Assembly: GCA_016190145.1 (NCBI GenBank)
Contig: JACPRD010000079.1
Span: forward strand, 1-52,181
DNA: 52,181 bases
From: Planctomycetota bacterium
GTDB taxonomy: Bacteria > Planctomycetota > MHYJ01 > WSZJ01
Direction: 5' to 3'
Shown here in pieces: positions 33,528 to 42,226 of the stretch. The position numbers were made by a program, and so were the translations under genes. A model generated the notes under the pieces. That model worked only from the letters and a program-made list of their open reading frames with translations, searched no databases and was not told the origin of the DNA. Each line of letters opens with the position of its first letter. Within the stretch, counting starts at the first letter, position 1.

Positions 33528-34262
33528 TTATCGGACGTTCTTCTCCCCCTTCAGTTCCACGACCATCCGCGCCGCCCCCGCCACCGCCGCCGGCGCAACC
33601 ACCAGATTCGCCAGCGGAATCAGCGTCAGCACGAACGCGCCGCCCCCGAAACCGAACATCGTCGGCTTGTGCGCCAGCACGAACCGCCACCGGTCCGCCA
33701 CACCGTGCCCGTAAGCCTCGAGCGAATAGTCCGAAAACTCGAACGCCAGCAGGAAGAAGGACACGACGATCGAGATGATCGTTCCCACTACAGGAATGAA
33801 ATGGAAGGCCAGCAGGACCGCCTGAATCCCGATGAAGACCGCCAGTTTCACGAGTTCCTGGTAGATGCTCACCGCCGCCAGCCGCGCGAACGAACCCTCC
33901 TGGCCGAATTCACGCCCCGTCAGGTGCCGGAGGGTAGCCTCCGCGAGCTTCGTATAGAACGGAGCCGCGATGACGTTCGAAATCAGGACCATGATGAGGA
34001 CGGAAGCGGCGATAAGGAGAACGACGAGCCCGACCCAGGCCAGCCAGTAGACGACCGACTTCCAGAAACCGGTGGGGGCGGTATTCATGCCCAGCCAGGC
34101 GAGGAGGTCGTCGGTGAAGAAGAACGCAAGGACGATCAGGCCGATCAGCAGGGCGAGGTTGATGACGACGGGGATGAGCGCCCATTTGCGGATGGAGCCG
34201 ACCCCGAGGACGAGGCGGAAGCCTGCGAGGAGGTGGCCCAGGCCGGCGGAGAAGCCCTTCAT
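33528..34262 (-). CDS. EI24/CysZ-like multi-spanning membrane protein
   Basis: The protein has 244 residues with about five hydrophobic helices (ALIPVVINLALLIGLIVLAF; SVVYWLAWVGLVVLLIAAS; FIGIQAVLLAFHFIPVVGTI; IISIVVSFFLLAFEF; GGAFVLTLIPLANLVVAPA). The pattern YSLEAYGHGVADRWRFVLAH then MFGFGGGAF is typical of EI24-domain proteins, which include the sulfate transporter CysZ. The substrate is unknown. ATG 34262 is chosen because MKGFSAGLGHLLAGFRLV is the usual family N-terminus. There is no ribosome binding site. A TAGTAT hexamer is 14 bases upstream, so the mRNA may be leaderless. Confidence 0.8.
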   Translation of the reverse strand: MKGFSAGLGHLLAGFRLVLGVGSIRKWALIPVVINLALLIGLIVLAFFFTDDLLAWLGMNTAPTGFWKSVVYWLAWVGLVVLLIAASVLIMVLISNVIAAPFYTKLAEATLRHLTGREFGQEGSFARLAAVSIYQELVKLAVFIGIQAVLLAFHFIPVVGTIISIVVSFFLLAFEFSDYSLEAYGHGVADRWRFVLAHKPTMFGFGGGAFVLTLIPLANLVVAPAAVAGAARMVVELKGEKNVR

Positions 34263-34414
34263 GGAGGCGGATACTACAGGGAAAACCCGCCATAACTCCA
34301 GCGAATCCAGCGACTTGCGGTGCCCGGGCGCCGGCTGTCGCGATGCAACATAAGAGACATTATCGGACGTCACGAGGGAAAACGGCAAACTCCAATTTCA
34401 ACTTCAAACGGCAG

Positions 34415-35188
34415 TCAGACTACCAGTCGGCGCCGCATCAGGAGAACCGCGGCGCGCACGGCGAGAAGCGCCGCCGCGACGAACACGACGGCGCGGATCG
34501 CCAGCGCGGCGTCCCAGCGGCCAAACGCGATCGCGCGCGTCATCTCCGTGACGTGCGTGAGCGGCATGAAAATCGCCACCTTCTGGGCCCAGCCCGGGAG
34601 CCCTTCGATCGGGAAATAGGTGCCGCCGAAGAGCGACATCGGCGTGATGAACAGGAAGATCGGGTAGTTGAACGAGTCGATGCTCGGCGCGATCGAGGTG
34701 TAGCACATGCCGACCCCCGCGAAGAACAGGCCGCAGACGAACGCGAGGAACGGCAGCGCCAGGAGGTCGGGAAACTTCATGTACCCGAACGCGCGGACGA
34801 CCAGGGACATGATCGCGACCGAGATGAACGCCTTGGTCCCGCCCCAGAGCAGCTCGCCGGTGATGACCTCCTCGATCGAAAGCGGTGTCGCGATGATCGC
34901 GTCGAACGTCTTCTGGTAGTACATGCGGATGTACGAGCCGTACGTGCACTCGAAGAACGACTGGAACATGATGCTGATACCGACCATCCCGGGCGCGATG
35001 AACGCCGTGTAGCTCACTTCCCCGCCGCTGTACGGCACGACCTTCACGAACCCGCCCAGCCCCGCGCCGAACGCGAGCAGGTAGAACATGGGCTCGAGAA
35101 GCGGCGGCAGGAAATTCACCTTCCACGTCACCATGTAGACGTCGAGGTTCCGCCGCCAGACGCAGAGGACGCGGGAGAAGGCGCTCAT
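34415..35188 (-). CDS. ABC-2 type transporter permease
   Basis: The protein has 257 residues and six hydrophobic segments. It has the NodJ/DrrB-like features of ABC-2 permeases: NFLPPLLEPMFYLLAFGAGL at the N-terminus, then FIAPGMVGISIMFQSFFECT and a C-terminal PLTHVTEMTRAIAFGRWD. Its ATG overlaps the stop of the ATPase gene (ATGA, 35185-35188), so the two are co-translated. An exporter of a lipid, polysaccharide or small hydrophobic compound is likely; the sequence does not say which. Confidence 0.9.
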   Translation of the reverse strand: MSAFSRVLCVWRRNLDVYMVTWKVNFLPPLLEPMFYLLAFGAGLGGFVKVVPYSGGEVSYTAFIAPGMVGISIMFQSFFECTYGSYIRMYYQKTFDAIIATPLSIEEVITGELLWGGTKAFISVAIMSLVVRAFGYMKFPDLLALPFLAFVCGLFFAGVGMCYTSIAPSIDSFNYPIFLFITPMSLFGGTYFPIEGLPGWAQKVAIFMPLTHVTEMTRAIAFGRWDAALAIRAVVFVAAALLAVRAAVLLMRRRLVV

Positions 35189-36096
35189 TCGCGGAGGTCC
35201 CTTCCGGTCAGACGCAGGAAGACGTCCTCCAGCGTGCCGCGGCGGACGATGACCTGGTCCAGTTTGAAGCGGCCTTCGAGCTCGCGCTGGAAGGCGTCGC
35301 CGGCCTCCGGGCTGACGAAGAGCTTGTCCGCAACCTTCTCGCACTCGAGGTTGCGCGCCTTGATCCATTCGACGGCCTCGGGGGGCGGGTTCCAGACCTC
35401 GACGACGGTCGGCTTCGAGTGTTTTGCGATGAGTTCCTGGGGCGGACCGCAGACGAGGATCTTCGCCTTGTCCATGATGACGAGGCGGTCGCAGAGCTGG
35501 GTCGCCTCTTCCATGTAGTGCGTGGTGAGGAGGATCGTGACGCCCTGGCGCTTGAGGTCGCGCACTTTTTCCCAGAGCACGTGGCGGGCCTGGGGGTCGA
35601 GGCCGGTGGTCGGCTCGTCGAGAATGAGCATGCGGGGGCGATTCAGGAGGGCGCGGGCGAGGACGAGGCGCCGTTTCATGCCACCGGACAGGGACATCAC
35701 GGGGGCGTCGGATTTTTCGCGGAGGGCGACGAAGTCGAGGAGTTCGTCGGCCCGTTTCGCGGCCTCGGCGGGGGCGATGCCGAAGTAGCGGCAGTAGACG
35801 ACGAGGTTCTTGCGCACGGTGAAGTCGGGGTCGAGGTTGTCCTCCTGGGGACAGATGCCCGTGAGGGCCTTCACGTCCCGCGCCCGGGTCCGGATGTCCA
35901 GTCCCAGCACGTGGAGCGAGCCCGACGTCACCGGGCTGAACCCGTAGATCATCTTCATCGTCGTGGTCTTCCCCGCGCCGTTCGGGCCGAGGAAGCCGAA
36001 ACACTCCCCTTCGCGGACCTCGAACGACACCGCGTCCACGGCGACGGCGTCGCCGTACTTCTTGGTGAGGTCCGTGGCGGTGATGGCAGGGGCCAT
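35185..36096 (-). CDS. ABC-2 transporter ATP-binding protein
   Basis: The protein has 303 residues. Walker A is GPNGAGKTTTMKM, the Q-loop region is ICPQEDNLDPDFTV, the signature is LSGGMKRRL, Walker B is LILDEPTTGLDPQA, and the switch histidine is in TTHYMEEA. Residues about 225-303 form the regulatory extension typical of NodI/CcmA-type exporters (RRGTLEDVFLRLTGRDL). It powers the permease encoded directly downstream. ATG 36096 is used. The gene is divergent from era. Confidence 0.95.
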   Translation of the reverse strand: MAPAITATDLTKKYGDAVAVDAVSFEVREGECFGFLGPNGAGKTTTMKMIYGFSPVTSGSLHVLGLDIRTRARDVKALTGICPQEDNLDPDFTVRKNLVVYCRYFGIAPAEAAKRADELLDFVALREKSDAPVMSLSGGMKRRLVLARALLNRPRMLILDEPTTGLDPQARHVLWEKVRDLKRQGVTILLTTHYMEEATQLCDRLVIMDKAKILVCGPPQELIAKHSKPTVVEVWNPPPEAVEWIKARNLECEKVADKLFVSPEAGDAFQRELEGRFKLDQVIVRRGTLEDVFLRLTGRDLRE

Positions 36097-36160
36097 ATGC
36101 GGGCGGGCATCTTACATTTTTCACCCGTCTGACGCCTGCCGCCGCTACCATGCCCGCCCG

Positions 36161-37054
36161 ATGCCCACACGCTGCGGATACGTGTCGATCGTCGGCAAGC
36201 CCAACACGGGCAAGTCCTCCATTCTGAACGCGCTGGCCGGGCGAAAACTGTCGATCGTGTCGTCGAAGCCCGGCACGACGCGGCACCGCGTTCACGGCGC
36301 GGTGACGAAGGGGGACGTGCAGGCGCTGTTCATCGACGCGCCGGGTTTGTCGAAGCCGAAGAGCGCGCTCGACCGGATCCTGGAGAAGATGGTTTCGCGG
36401 TCGGTCGAGGGGATCGACGCGATCGTGTTCGTGTCCGACGACCGGGGCGTGCAGGAATCCGACCGCCGGATGCTGACGACGATCCGTCTCCGGGCCAAGG
36501 ACGCTCCCCCGGTGATCCTGTGCCTGAACAAGATGGACCGGGTGAACGGGAAGGGGCGGATAGCGGCGCTGATCGACTCGTGGAAGGACCTTTACCCCTG
36601 GTCGGCGGTGGTGCTGACGTCGGTCGCGCGAAAGAAGGGGCTCGACAAGCTCTGGGCGGCGATCGCCGAGGCGCTGCCCGAGGCTCCATTCGAAACGACG
36701 GACGACGACTCGGTGGCGCTGGACGACAAGCTCTACGCGGCGGACGTGGTGCGCGAGAAAGTCCTGCGCCTGGTGAACGCGGAGGTCCCGCACGCGGTGG
36801 CGGTGGTGATTTCCCGATGGGAGGACCGCGAGAACTGCCTCACGATCGGGGCGGACCTGGTTGTGGAGAAGGACAACCAGAAGAGGATCCTGATCGGCGC
36901 CGGCGGAGGGATGATCAAGATGATCGGCACGCGCGCCCGGCAGGATCTGGAGCAGGTCTGGGGGTGCAAGGTGTACCTGGAGTTGTTCGTAAAGGTGCGG
37001 GAGAAGTGGCGCGACAGCGCGTCGCGGCTGGCCGAGTACGGCTATCAGGATTAG
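36161..37054 (+). CDS. era: GTPase Era
   Basis: Era binds 16S rRNA and assists 30S maturation. The protein has 297 residues, normal for Era. G1 is GKPNTGKSS, the switch region is PGTTRHRVHG, G3 is DAPGLSK, and G4 is LNKMDR. The C-terminal KH domain has the NCLTIGADLVVEKDNQKRILIGAGGGMIKMIG region characteristic of Era (split here across the basic stretch). ATG 36161 is preferred over longer in-frame starts that would add sequence absent from the family. A hairpin terminator follows at 37103. Confidence 0.95.
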   Translation: MPTRCGYVSIVGKPNTGKSSILNALAGRKLSIVSSKPGTTRHRVHGAVTKGDVQALFIDAPGLSKPKSALDRILEKMVSRSVEGIDAIVFVSDDRGVQESDRRMLTTIRLRAKDAPPVILCLNKMDRVNGKGRIAALIDSWKDLYPWSAVVLTSVARKKGLDKLWAAIAEALPEAPFETTDDDSVALDDKLYAADVVREKVLRLVNAEVPHAVAVVISRWEDRENCLTIGADLVVEKDNQKRILIGAGGGMIKMIGTRARQDLEQVWGCKVYLELFVKVREKWRDSASRLAEYGYQD

Positions 37055-37102
37055 CGGGGCCGCAACGTCCGATAATGTTCGACACGGATCCGAGAAATGG
37101 AA

Positions 37103-37133
37103 ACGGCCTTCGTGGGGTCGCCACGAAGGCCGT
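37103..37133. terminator. Bidirectional hairpin terminator
   Basis: Perfect 13-bp arms (ACGGCCTTCGTGG and CCACGAAGGCCGT) enclose the loop GGTCG. It lies between convergent era (plus) and the minus-strand lipoprotein locus. The minus-strand side is followed by TTCCATTTCT, the plus-strand side by CGTTGCTT. Confidence 0.85.
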
Positions 37134-37152
37134 CGTTGCTTCCGGTCGCGCT

Positions 37153-37617
37153 CTAAAGCTGCTCGGCCGCCTTGTCGAGCGCGTACTTGATCTCCTCAAG
37201 GATCTTGCGCTCCAGCTCCTGGTCGTGCACTTCCACGCCCCACTTCGGGTTCGACGGCGAATTCTCCCCGTAGCCGGTGTCGCTCTCGTCCTTCTGGCTG
37301 ATCACGCTCACGTCCACCTGCACGGCCGTCTCGGACAGCGGCGTCACGATGGCCTTGCAGAACCGGCGCTCGCGCTTCCCCATCTCCTCCCGGATCTCGG
37401 GCTTCGACCGGATGACCCAGACGTCGCCCTCCTTCGCCTTCTTCTCCAGGCTGCCGAAGTTCCGTTCGACCTCGCGCGCCGTGATGTCGACGCCCGACTC
37501 GACGTTGGCGACCCTCTGCTCGACGGCGTGATGCGGCACGGGCTCGTCGGCGCAACCGCCGGCGGCCACGGTGGCGGCCGCGACGAGCGCCGCCAGGAAG
37601 ATATTCCTCACGGTCAT
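37153..37617 (-). CDS. Small lipoprotein, last gene of the envelope locus
   Basis: The protein has 154 residues. A lipoprotein signal (MTVRNIFLAALVAAATVAAGGC) sets ATG 37617, which has GAGGAGG upstream. The mature part is mixed alpha/beta with a central RRFCKAIVTPLSETAVQVDV and ends in an amphipathic helix (ELERKILEEIKYALDKAAEQ). It resembles no family I can name with confidence; the fold looks like the small LPP20/LpoB-related lipoproteins. It ends 20 bases from a strong terminator and begins 11 bases after the previous gene, so it closes the operon. Confidence 0.6.
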   Translation of the reverse strand: MTVRNIFLAALVAAATVAAGGCADEPVPHHAVEQRVANVESGVDITAREVERNFGSLEKKAKEGDVWVIRSKPEIREEMGKRERRFCKAIVTPLSETAVQVDVSVISQKDESDTGYGENSPSNPKWGVEVHDQELERKILEEIKYALDKAAEQL

Positions 37618-37628
37618 GGGCCTCCTCG

Positions 37629-38891
37629 CTATTTCTTTTTGAATTCGAATGTGGTTGCGCGGGAATCCGGCATCGGCTTCCGCGCGGACAGCCCCGCCTT
37701 CTTCATCATCATGTCGACCTTGTCGCACAGCATCTGGCCCTTCTCCTCGCCCGTGTAGGTGCGGACGTAGGTCGAGCCCTCCATGTTCCCGTCCCCGCCG
37801 GCGGAGAAGGTCTGGCGCCACTGCCTGTCGATCTGCTGGACCTCGTCCTCGGTGAAGCCGGAGAACTTGAAGGTGTATTCGGTGCCGACCTTGGTGACCT
37901 CGAGCTTGTCGTACCAGTTGTTGGTCTTCTTGAGCAGGCTGGCGCTGAGCTCCTCGGAGGCCTTGTAGACGGCGTCATGGATGGCCACGTCGCGGTCCGC
38001 ATCGCCGGCCAGAAGGCGCGACGACGGCTTCTCCTCGTCCGCGATGATCCGGCCCGTGAGGAGATCCTTCGCGAACGCGTGCACCGATACGCTCACCGTG
38101 CGGTTTACGATGCCGACCTTGTTCACGTTGAAGGCGATCACGAGGCGGCCACGGCTCCGGAGAGCCGTCAGCGTCCCCTGGTATTCAGTGTCGCCCTGGA
38201 ACTCGGGGTTCTCGACGAACTTCTGAATGAAGTCTTCGGTCGCCCTTTCGCCGACGTTGCGTTCCTCCGCGATGTCCGTCGCGACTTCGTCCCACAGGAT
38301 CGCGTTGTAGCCCTGGACGTTGTAGTACTCGCCGAGCTTCCGCCCGACCTTGGCCACCAGGTTCTTCTCAACGTTCTTCCCGCCGTACACGACGATGATC
38401 GCCTGCTTCTCGGCGATGTGCTGGCGGATGATCCCCAGCTCCTGAAGCACGTTCTTCAGGGCCTGGTCGTCGACCAGCACTTTCATGTACATCCCGTACT
38501 GCGTGTCGTTCTCCAGCGTCCGCGTTTCGAGCACCGTGGAGCGCTTGATGAACTTGTTCGGCTGCTGCTTGATCCGCCGGTGGATCTCGTCGGCGTTCGC
38601 GTCGTACTTCGCCATGTCCTGGATGTAGTCCTTCGCGGCCATGTCGACCGCCTTCGAGTAGCACGCGTGCCGGCAGTCGATCTCCGCGTTCTTCAGCGTG
38701 TCCACCACGCGCACCTTCTCGCGCACGAGGAACTCGTCGCCATCCTTGCTGCCCATCGGCTCCCACATCTCGTCCGAAGAGTCGATGCCCCGGTCCTGCT
38801 CGACCTTCGGCGGAACCTTCGGCTCGTTATGGCACCCCGCGGCGACGACGGCCGCCGCAAGGACCAGCACGCCCAGCACCCACGGCCTCAT
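37629..38891 (-). CDS. Lipoprotein of unknown function, envelope locus
   Basis: The protein has 420 residues. The lipoprotein signal is MRPWVLGVLVLAAAVVAAGC. There is a Cys pair (DCRHACYSK, about 73-81), a middle domain (KQAIIVVYGGKNVEKNLVAK, then VQGYNAILWDEVATDIAEE) and a beta-rich domain around VNRTVSVSVHAFAKDLLTG that is typical of CsgG/LPP20-like envelope proteins. The C-terminus is helical. ATG 38891 has GGAG upstream. It lies 42 bases after the previous gene. A binding or assembly role at the outer membrane is inferred. Confidence 0.6.
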   Translation of the reverse strand: MRPWVLGVLVLAAAVVAAGCHNEPKVPPKVEQDRGIDSSDEMWEPMGSKDGDEFLVREKVRVVDTLKNAEIDCRHACYSKAVDMAAKDYIQDMAKYDANADEIHRRIKQQPNKFIKRSTVLETRTLENDTQYGMYMKVLVDDQALKNVLQELGIIRQHIAEKQAIIVVYGGKNVEKNLVAKVGRKLGEYYNVQGYNAILWDEVATDIAEERNVGERATEDFIQKFVENPEFQGDTEYQGTLTALRSRGRLVIAFNVNKVGIVNRTVSVSVHAFAKDLLTGRIIADEEKPSSRLLAGDADRDVAIHDAVYKASEELSASLLKKTNNWYDKLEVTKVGTEYTFKFSGFTEDEVQQIDRQWRQTFSAGGDGNMEGSTYVRTYTGEEKGQMLCDKVDMMMKKAGLSARKPMPDSRATTFEFKKK

Positions 38892-38933
38892 GTCGGTCTC
38901 CTTTCCCCCTGGTTGGTTATCTGGTAAGAGCCT

Positions 38934-39986
38934 TCAGCGGCTCTGAGAGTTCGCCCGGTCGTGCGCCCTGCGGAACAGCCCGTTTCCCGGCTCGATGTCG
39001 AGCGCGGCCTTGTACTTCGTCACCGCCTCGGCAGCCATCCCCTGGGCCTCCCAGCAGAGCCCCAGGTTGTACAGGTTCGCCGCCTGCTGCGTCTTGTCGC
39101 CCTCGCGCTGGATCTTCATCAGCCGCCGCTCCGCCCACGGGATCGCCCCTTCCGCCAGCAGGTTGTACGACAGCCTGTCCCCGCGGGCGTCCAGCGTCGC
39201 GGGCTGCTCGCTGACCGAAGAGCTGATGTCCTCGAAGAACATCCGCGCCAGCGTCTTGAACTGGATCGCCTTGACCTCCGTCACGGTCGGCGCGGCGCTT
39301 CCCTGCTTCGCCGCGTCGTTCCGGCCGAACAGCCAGAGGTTCTTCGGCGCGGCCTCGACCGAGGAGTAGTTGAACACCGGGACCTTGTAGTCCTTGCGGA
39401 AGACTTCTTCCCCGTCCGGGTACGGCGACCGGATCACGATCGTCGCCGACACCGTGCCCGTCACGTCGATCCGGTGGACCGGAACGCGGACCGTGTTCAC
39501 CGTCGAATTCGGGACGTTGTTCGTCCAGGTGGTGCTCGTCAGGGTGATGTCGCGGGACTCGGCCGTGAACCGCTGGCCGAAGGCCGTGTGAATCTCGATC
39601 TCGACGACGCCGATCGAGCCGGGGTCGCCGACCATCTGGCTGATGAAGTCGGCGGCGACCGTCGGGCCGTCGGAGAGGTACCGCGGGACGGAGCCCGACT
39701 TCCTGACCATGTCGAGGATCTCGTCGTTGAGCAGCGCGTACGACGAGCTGCTGAACTCCGCGGACATCATCGCCTTCACGAGCGCGGCGTTGGGGTCGCT
39801 GTCGGCGCGGAATCCGGCGCCCGGCTCGGTGCGCTGCTCGGCGACTTTCGAGAAGATCAGCGTGCGGATGGCGCCCGAAATCTTCGCCCTGGGAGCCTGC
39901 CGCATGGGAAGCGTGATCTGTTTCTTCGCGGCGCAGCCGGCGCAGGCGAGGGCGAGGACGGCGATCAGGGTGGTCGTGAGTTTCAT
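38934..39986 (-). CDS. Lipoprotein with LpoB/CsgG-like region and C-terminal TPR, envelope locus
   Basis: The protein has 350 residues with a lipoprotein signal (MKLTTTLIAVLALACAGC). The region AALVKAMMSAEFSSSSYALL resembles the start of the CsgG/LpoB fold, with long beta strands after it (TVSATIVIRSPYPDGEEVFR). The last 60 residues are one TPR-like unit (AANLYNLGLCWEAQGMAAEA). That C-terminal unit is shared with the next two upstream genes, so the three are paralogues in part. The ATG at 39986 abuts the upstream stop (TAA-ATG). Confidence 0.6.
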   Translation of the reverse strand: MKLTTTLIAVLALACAGCAAKKQITLPMRQAPRAKISGAIRTLIFSKVAEQRTEPGAGFRADSDPNAALVKAMMSAEFSSSSYALLNDEILDMVRKSGSVPRYLSDGPTVAADFISQMVGDPGSIGVVEIEIHTAFGQRFTAESRDITLTSTTWTNNVPNSTVNTVRVPVHRIDVTGTVSATIVIRSPYPDGEEVFRKDYKVPVFNYSSVEAAPKNLWLFGRNDAAKQGSAAPTVTEVKAIQFKTLARMFFEDISSSVSEQPATLDARGDRLSYNLLAEGAIPWAERRLMKIQREGDKTQQAANLYNLGLCWEAQGMAAEAVTKYKAALDIEPGNGLFRRAHDRANSQSR

Positions 39987-41168
39987 TTATTCGCGCTCCG
40001 CCTTCTGCAGTTCCAGGAGGCTCGTGCCTTCGATGAGCCGGGCGATCCGGCCGAGGCCCGAGGCGTACATGATCGTCTCCGGGTCCGCCTCGACGGACTT
40101 GCGGTAGTGCAGAATCGCGTCCTGGAAATAGCCGGGGCCCTGGGCCTCGTAGGCGAGGCCGAGATTGAAGAGGTCGCCGGCGCGGTCCTTTTCTTCTTTG
40201 TACGTCACGCTGCCCGGCTTGACGCCCTTCACGATCTCGCGCAGCCGCCGCGAGGCCTCGCGGTAGGCGCCGGCCTTGATCAGGTTGATGGAAGTCTCGT
40301 CGCCTTTGGCGATTTCGATTTCGTATTCGGTCGTGGTGGGGCTGATCGACCCGACGAATTCGCGCGAGCCTTCGTGCGACAGCCAGGAGAAGGCCTCCAG
40401 GGCCAGCGGAACCGTGCCGCCGCCCGGCTTCTCGCCCTTGCTCTCGGTCTTGCCTTCCTTCCTCCCGCCTCCGCCGAGGCCGCCGAGCGCCATCAGGGCG
40501 CCAAGCGGGCCGCCGCGGGTCGTGCGCACCACGACGCCGCCGCCCTCGTCCTGCCGGAGCGACTGGATCGAGGTCGTGACGAGCATGACCTCGAGGCGCG
40601 GCTGGAGGCGGACCGCGGTGTACTGCGCGATCAGGACGGCCGACGACGTCTTGTAGTTGCTCTGCACCAGCTCTTCCCAGGACCTCAGAAGCTGCGCCTG
40701 CTGGCCGCGGTAGTTCCAGTGCTCGAGCGTCTGCTTCTCGTGCTTGATCCCGTCGGCCTCCAGGTAGCCGACCCAGATGCGGCCGAAGATGAGGGCGTCG
40801 ACCGCTCCGGGTTTGAACGTCGGCTTGCCGACGAGTCCCGCGAGGTCGTTCATGTCGTACAGCTTCTCCATCCCCTCGAGGTCGACGATCGTGTAGTAGG
40901 GCGTCTCGGCCAGCGCGTTCATGAGGTCCGCCTTCGCGCCGTCGCCGATCGCGTCGAGGTCGCGCTGGGGCAGCTTGCGGCCGTTCCAGCCGCCGCCCTG
41001 GGCGCTCACGACGGCCGCGTCGATGTTCTCGACCTTGAAGCCGCCGATGGCGACGCCCCTCACGCCCACGATCCGCGTCTTCGCGGGAACCACGACTTTC
41101 AGTTTCACGGTCTCGGCCGCGCACCCGGCCAGGGCCAGCGCGGCGACGGCGACGGTCAGAAGGCGCAT
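39987..41168 (-). CDS. CsgG-like lipoprotein with C-terminal TPR, envelope locus
   Basis: The protein has 393 residues. The lipoprotein signal is MRLLTVAVAALALAGC. The N-terminal 130 residues follow the CsgG-like plan: RGVAIGGFKVENID, a helix DLMNALAETPYYTIVDLEGM, then ALIFGRIWVGYLEAD. A Gly/Lys-rich insert (about 215-245) interrupts it. The final part is TPR-like (DLFNLGLAYEAQGPGYFQDA). It is similar in layout to the upstream 335-residue lipoprotein. GAGG precedes ATG 41168. Confidence 0.65.
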   Translation of the reverse strand: MRLLTVAVAALALAGCAAETVKLKVVVPAKTRIVGVRGVAIGGFKVENIDAAVVSAQGGGWNGRKLPQRDLDAIGDGAKADLMNALAETPYYTIVDLEGMEKLYDMNDLAGLVGKPTFKPGAVDALIFGRIWVGYLEADGIKHEKQTLEHWNYRGQQAQLLRSWEELVQSNYKTSSAVLIAQYTAVRLQPRLEVMLVTTSIQSLRQDEGGGVVVRTTRGGPLGALMALGGLGGGGRKEGKTESKGEKPGGGTVPLALEAFSWLSHEGSREFVGSISPTTTEYEIEIAKGDETSINLIKAGAYREASRRLREIVKGVKPGSVTYKEEKDRAGDLFNLGLAYEAQGPGYFQDAILHYRKSVEADPETIMYASGLGRIARLIEGTSLLELQKAERE

Positions 41169-41199
41169 GCGGTGTCCTCGGGTATCCAGGGTTCCAGGT

Positions 41200-42207
41200 T
41201 CAGTTCGACATCCGCGACCGGTCGCGCATCAGCTGCTCGACGCGCCCGATGCCCGCCGCGTAGTCCTCGTTCTCAGGATCGAAGTCCAGGGCCTTGCGAT
41301 AGAACACGAGGGCCGCTTCGAGAAGCGCCGGCTCGCCGAGGGCCTCGTAGGCGAGACCCAGGTTGTAGAGGTCCGGCGCCCGCTCCTTCGTGGGGCTCTT
41401 GAGGTTGGGCTCCAGCCTGCTGATCACCTGGTCGTACTGCCCGCCCCGCAGCATTCCCGGAACCGAGCCGTCCCCGCCCTTCGCAATCACCGCTTCGATC
41501 GTCTCCGAGTGCGGGCTCACCGCGCGCGTGAACTCCGCGACGGCCTTGTCGGCCGAGACGCGCAGCAGCGCGTCCCTCGAGCGATCTCCCGGCGCCGCGG
41601 CGGATTCCGCGCGCCCGGACCAGAGGTCCATGACCCGCGCCGGACCGCCGCCCACGCGCTCCCGCCACCCGCGTCCGCCGGACAGCGCGGCGATCGTCTT
41701 CTCCTCCGGACCCGAGAGCTGCACGAGGTTCAGCTGGATGCTCACGAACGCCTTCACGATCTCGTACTGCTGGTACCCGACCTTGTCGCGCGCCTCCGCG
41801 ATGTACTCGAGACCCTTGTCGGTGCGCTCCCACACGACGTCGGAAGTGATGACGGGTTCCTGCATCCCCGTCAGGTGCACGAAGTCCGTCCAGACGCGCC
41901 CGCGCAGCACCGCCTCGATCTTCATGCCTTCCTTCGCCGCGCGCTCCTTGGCCTCGCGGAAGTCCATCGCCTGGATCGCGCCTTCCCTGTTGATGGAAGC
42001 GATCAGCGCGGACTTGACGTAGGCCGCGACGGCCTTGTCCTCCGGCGTCGCCGGATCGAGGTCGTCGACCGCCAGCACTTTGACCGGCGGCAGTTCGAGC
42101 GTCGGCGGCCGCTTGACCTTGAGCGACACCTTCGGCGTCCGGCAGCCGGCCACGAACGCGGCGGCCACGATCAGCGCCGCCGTCACGGTCCGTCTTGCGT
42201 CGAGCAT
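41200..42207 (-). CDS. CsgG-like lipoprotein with C-terminal TPR, envelope locus
   Basis: The protein has 335 residues. The lipoprotein signal is MLDARRTVTAALIVAAAFVAGC. The CsgG-like core reads VKVLAVDDLDPATPEDKAVA, SALIASINREGAIQAMD, then AVLRGRVWTDFVHL. It ends with a TPR-type unit (DLYNLGLAYEALGEPALLEA) that nearly matches that of the downstream 393-residue protein, marking the two as diverged paralogues. ATG 42207 has AGGAGA upstream. It starts 19 bases after the repeat-protease gene and shares its operon. Confidence 0.65.
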   Translation of the reverse strand: MLDARRTVTAALIVAAAFVAGCRTPKVSLKVKRPPTLELPPVKVLAVDDLDPATPEDKAVAAYVKSALIASINREGAIQAMDFREAKERAAKEGMKIEAVLRGRVWTDFVHLTGMQEPVITSDVVWERTDKGLEYIAEARDKVGYQQYEIVKAFVSIQLNLVQLSGPEEKTIAALSGGRGWRERVGGGPARVMDLWSGRAESAAAPGDRSRDALLRVSADKAVAEFTRAVSPHSETIEAVIAKGGDGSVPGMLRGGQYDQVISRLEPNLKSPTKERAPDLYNLGLAYEALGEPALLEAALVFYRKALDFDPENEDYAAGIGRVEQLMRDRSRMSN

Positions 42208-42226
42208 CCGGGTCTCCTGGTTGTGT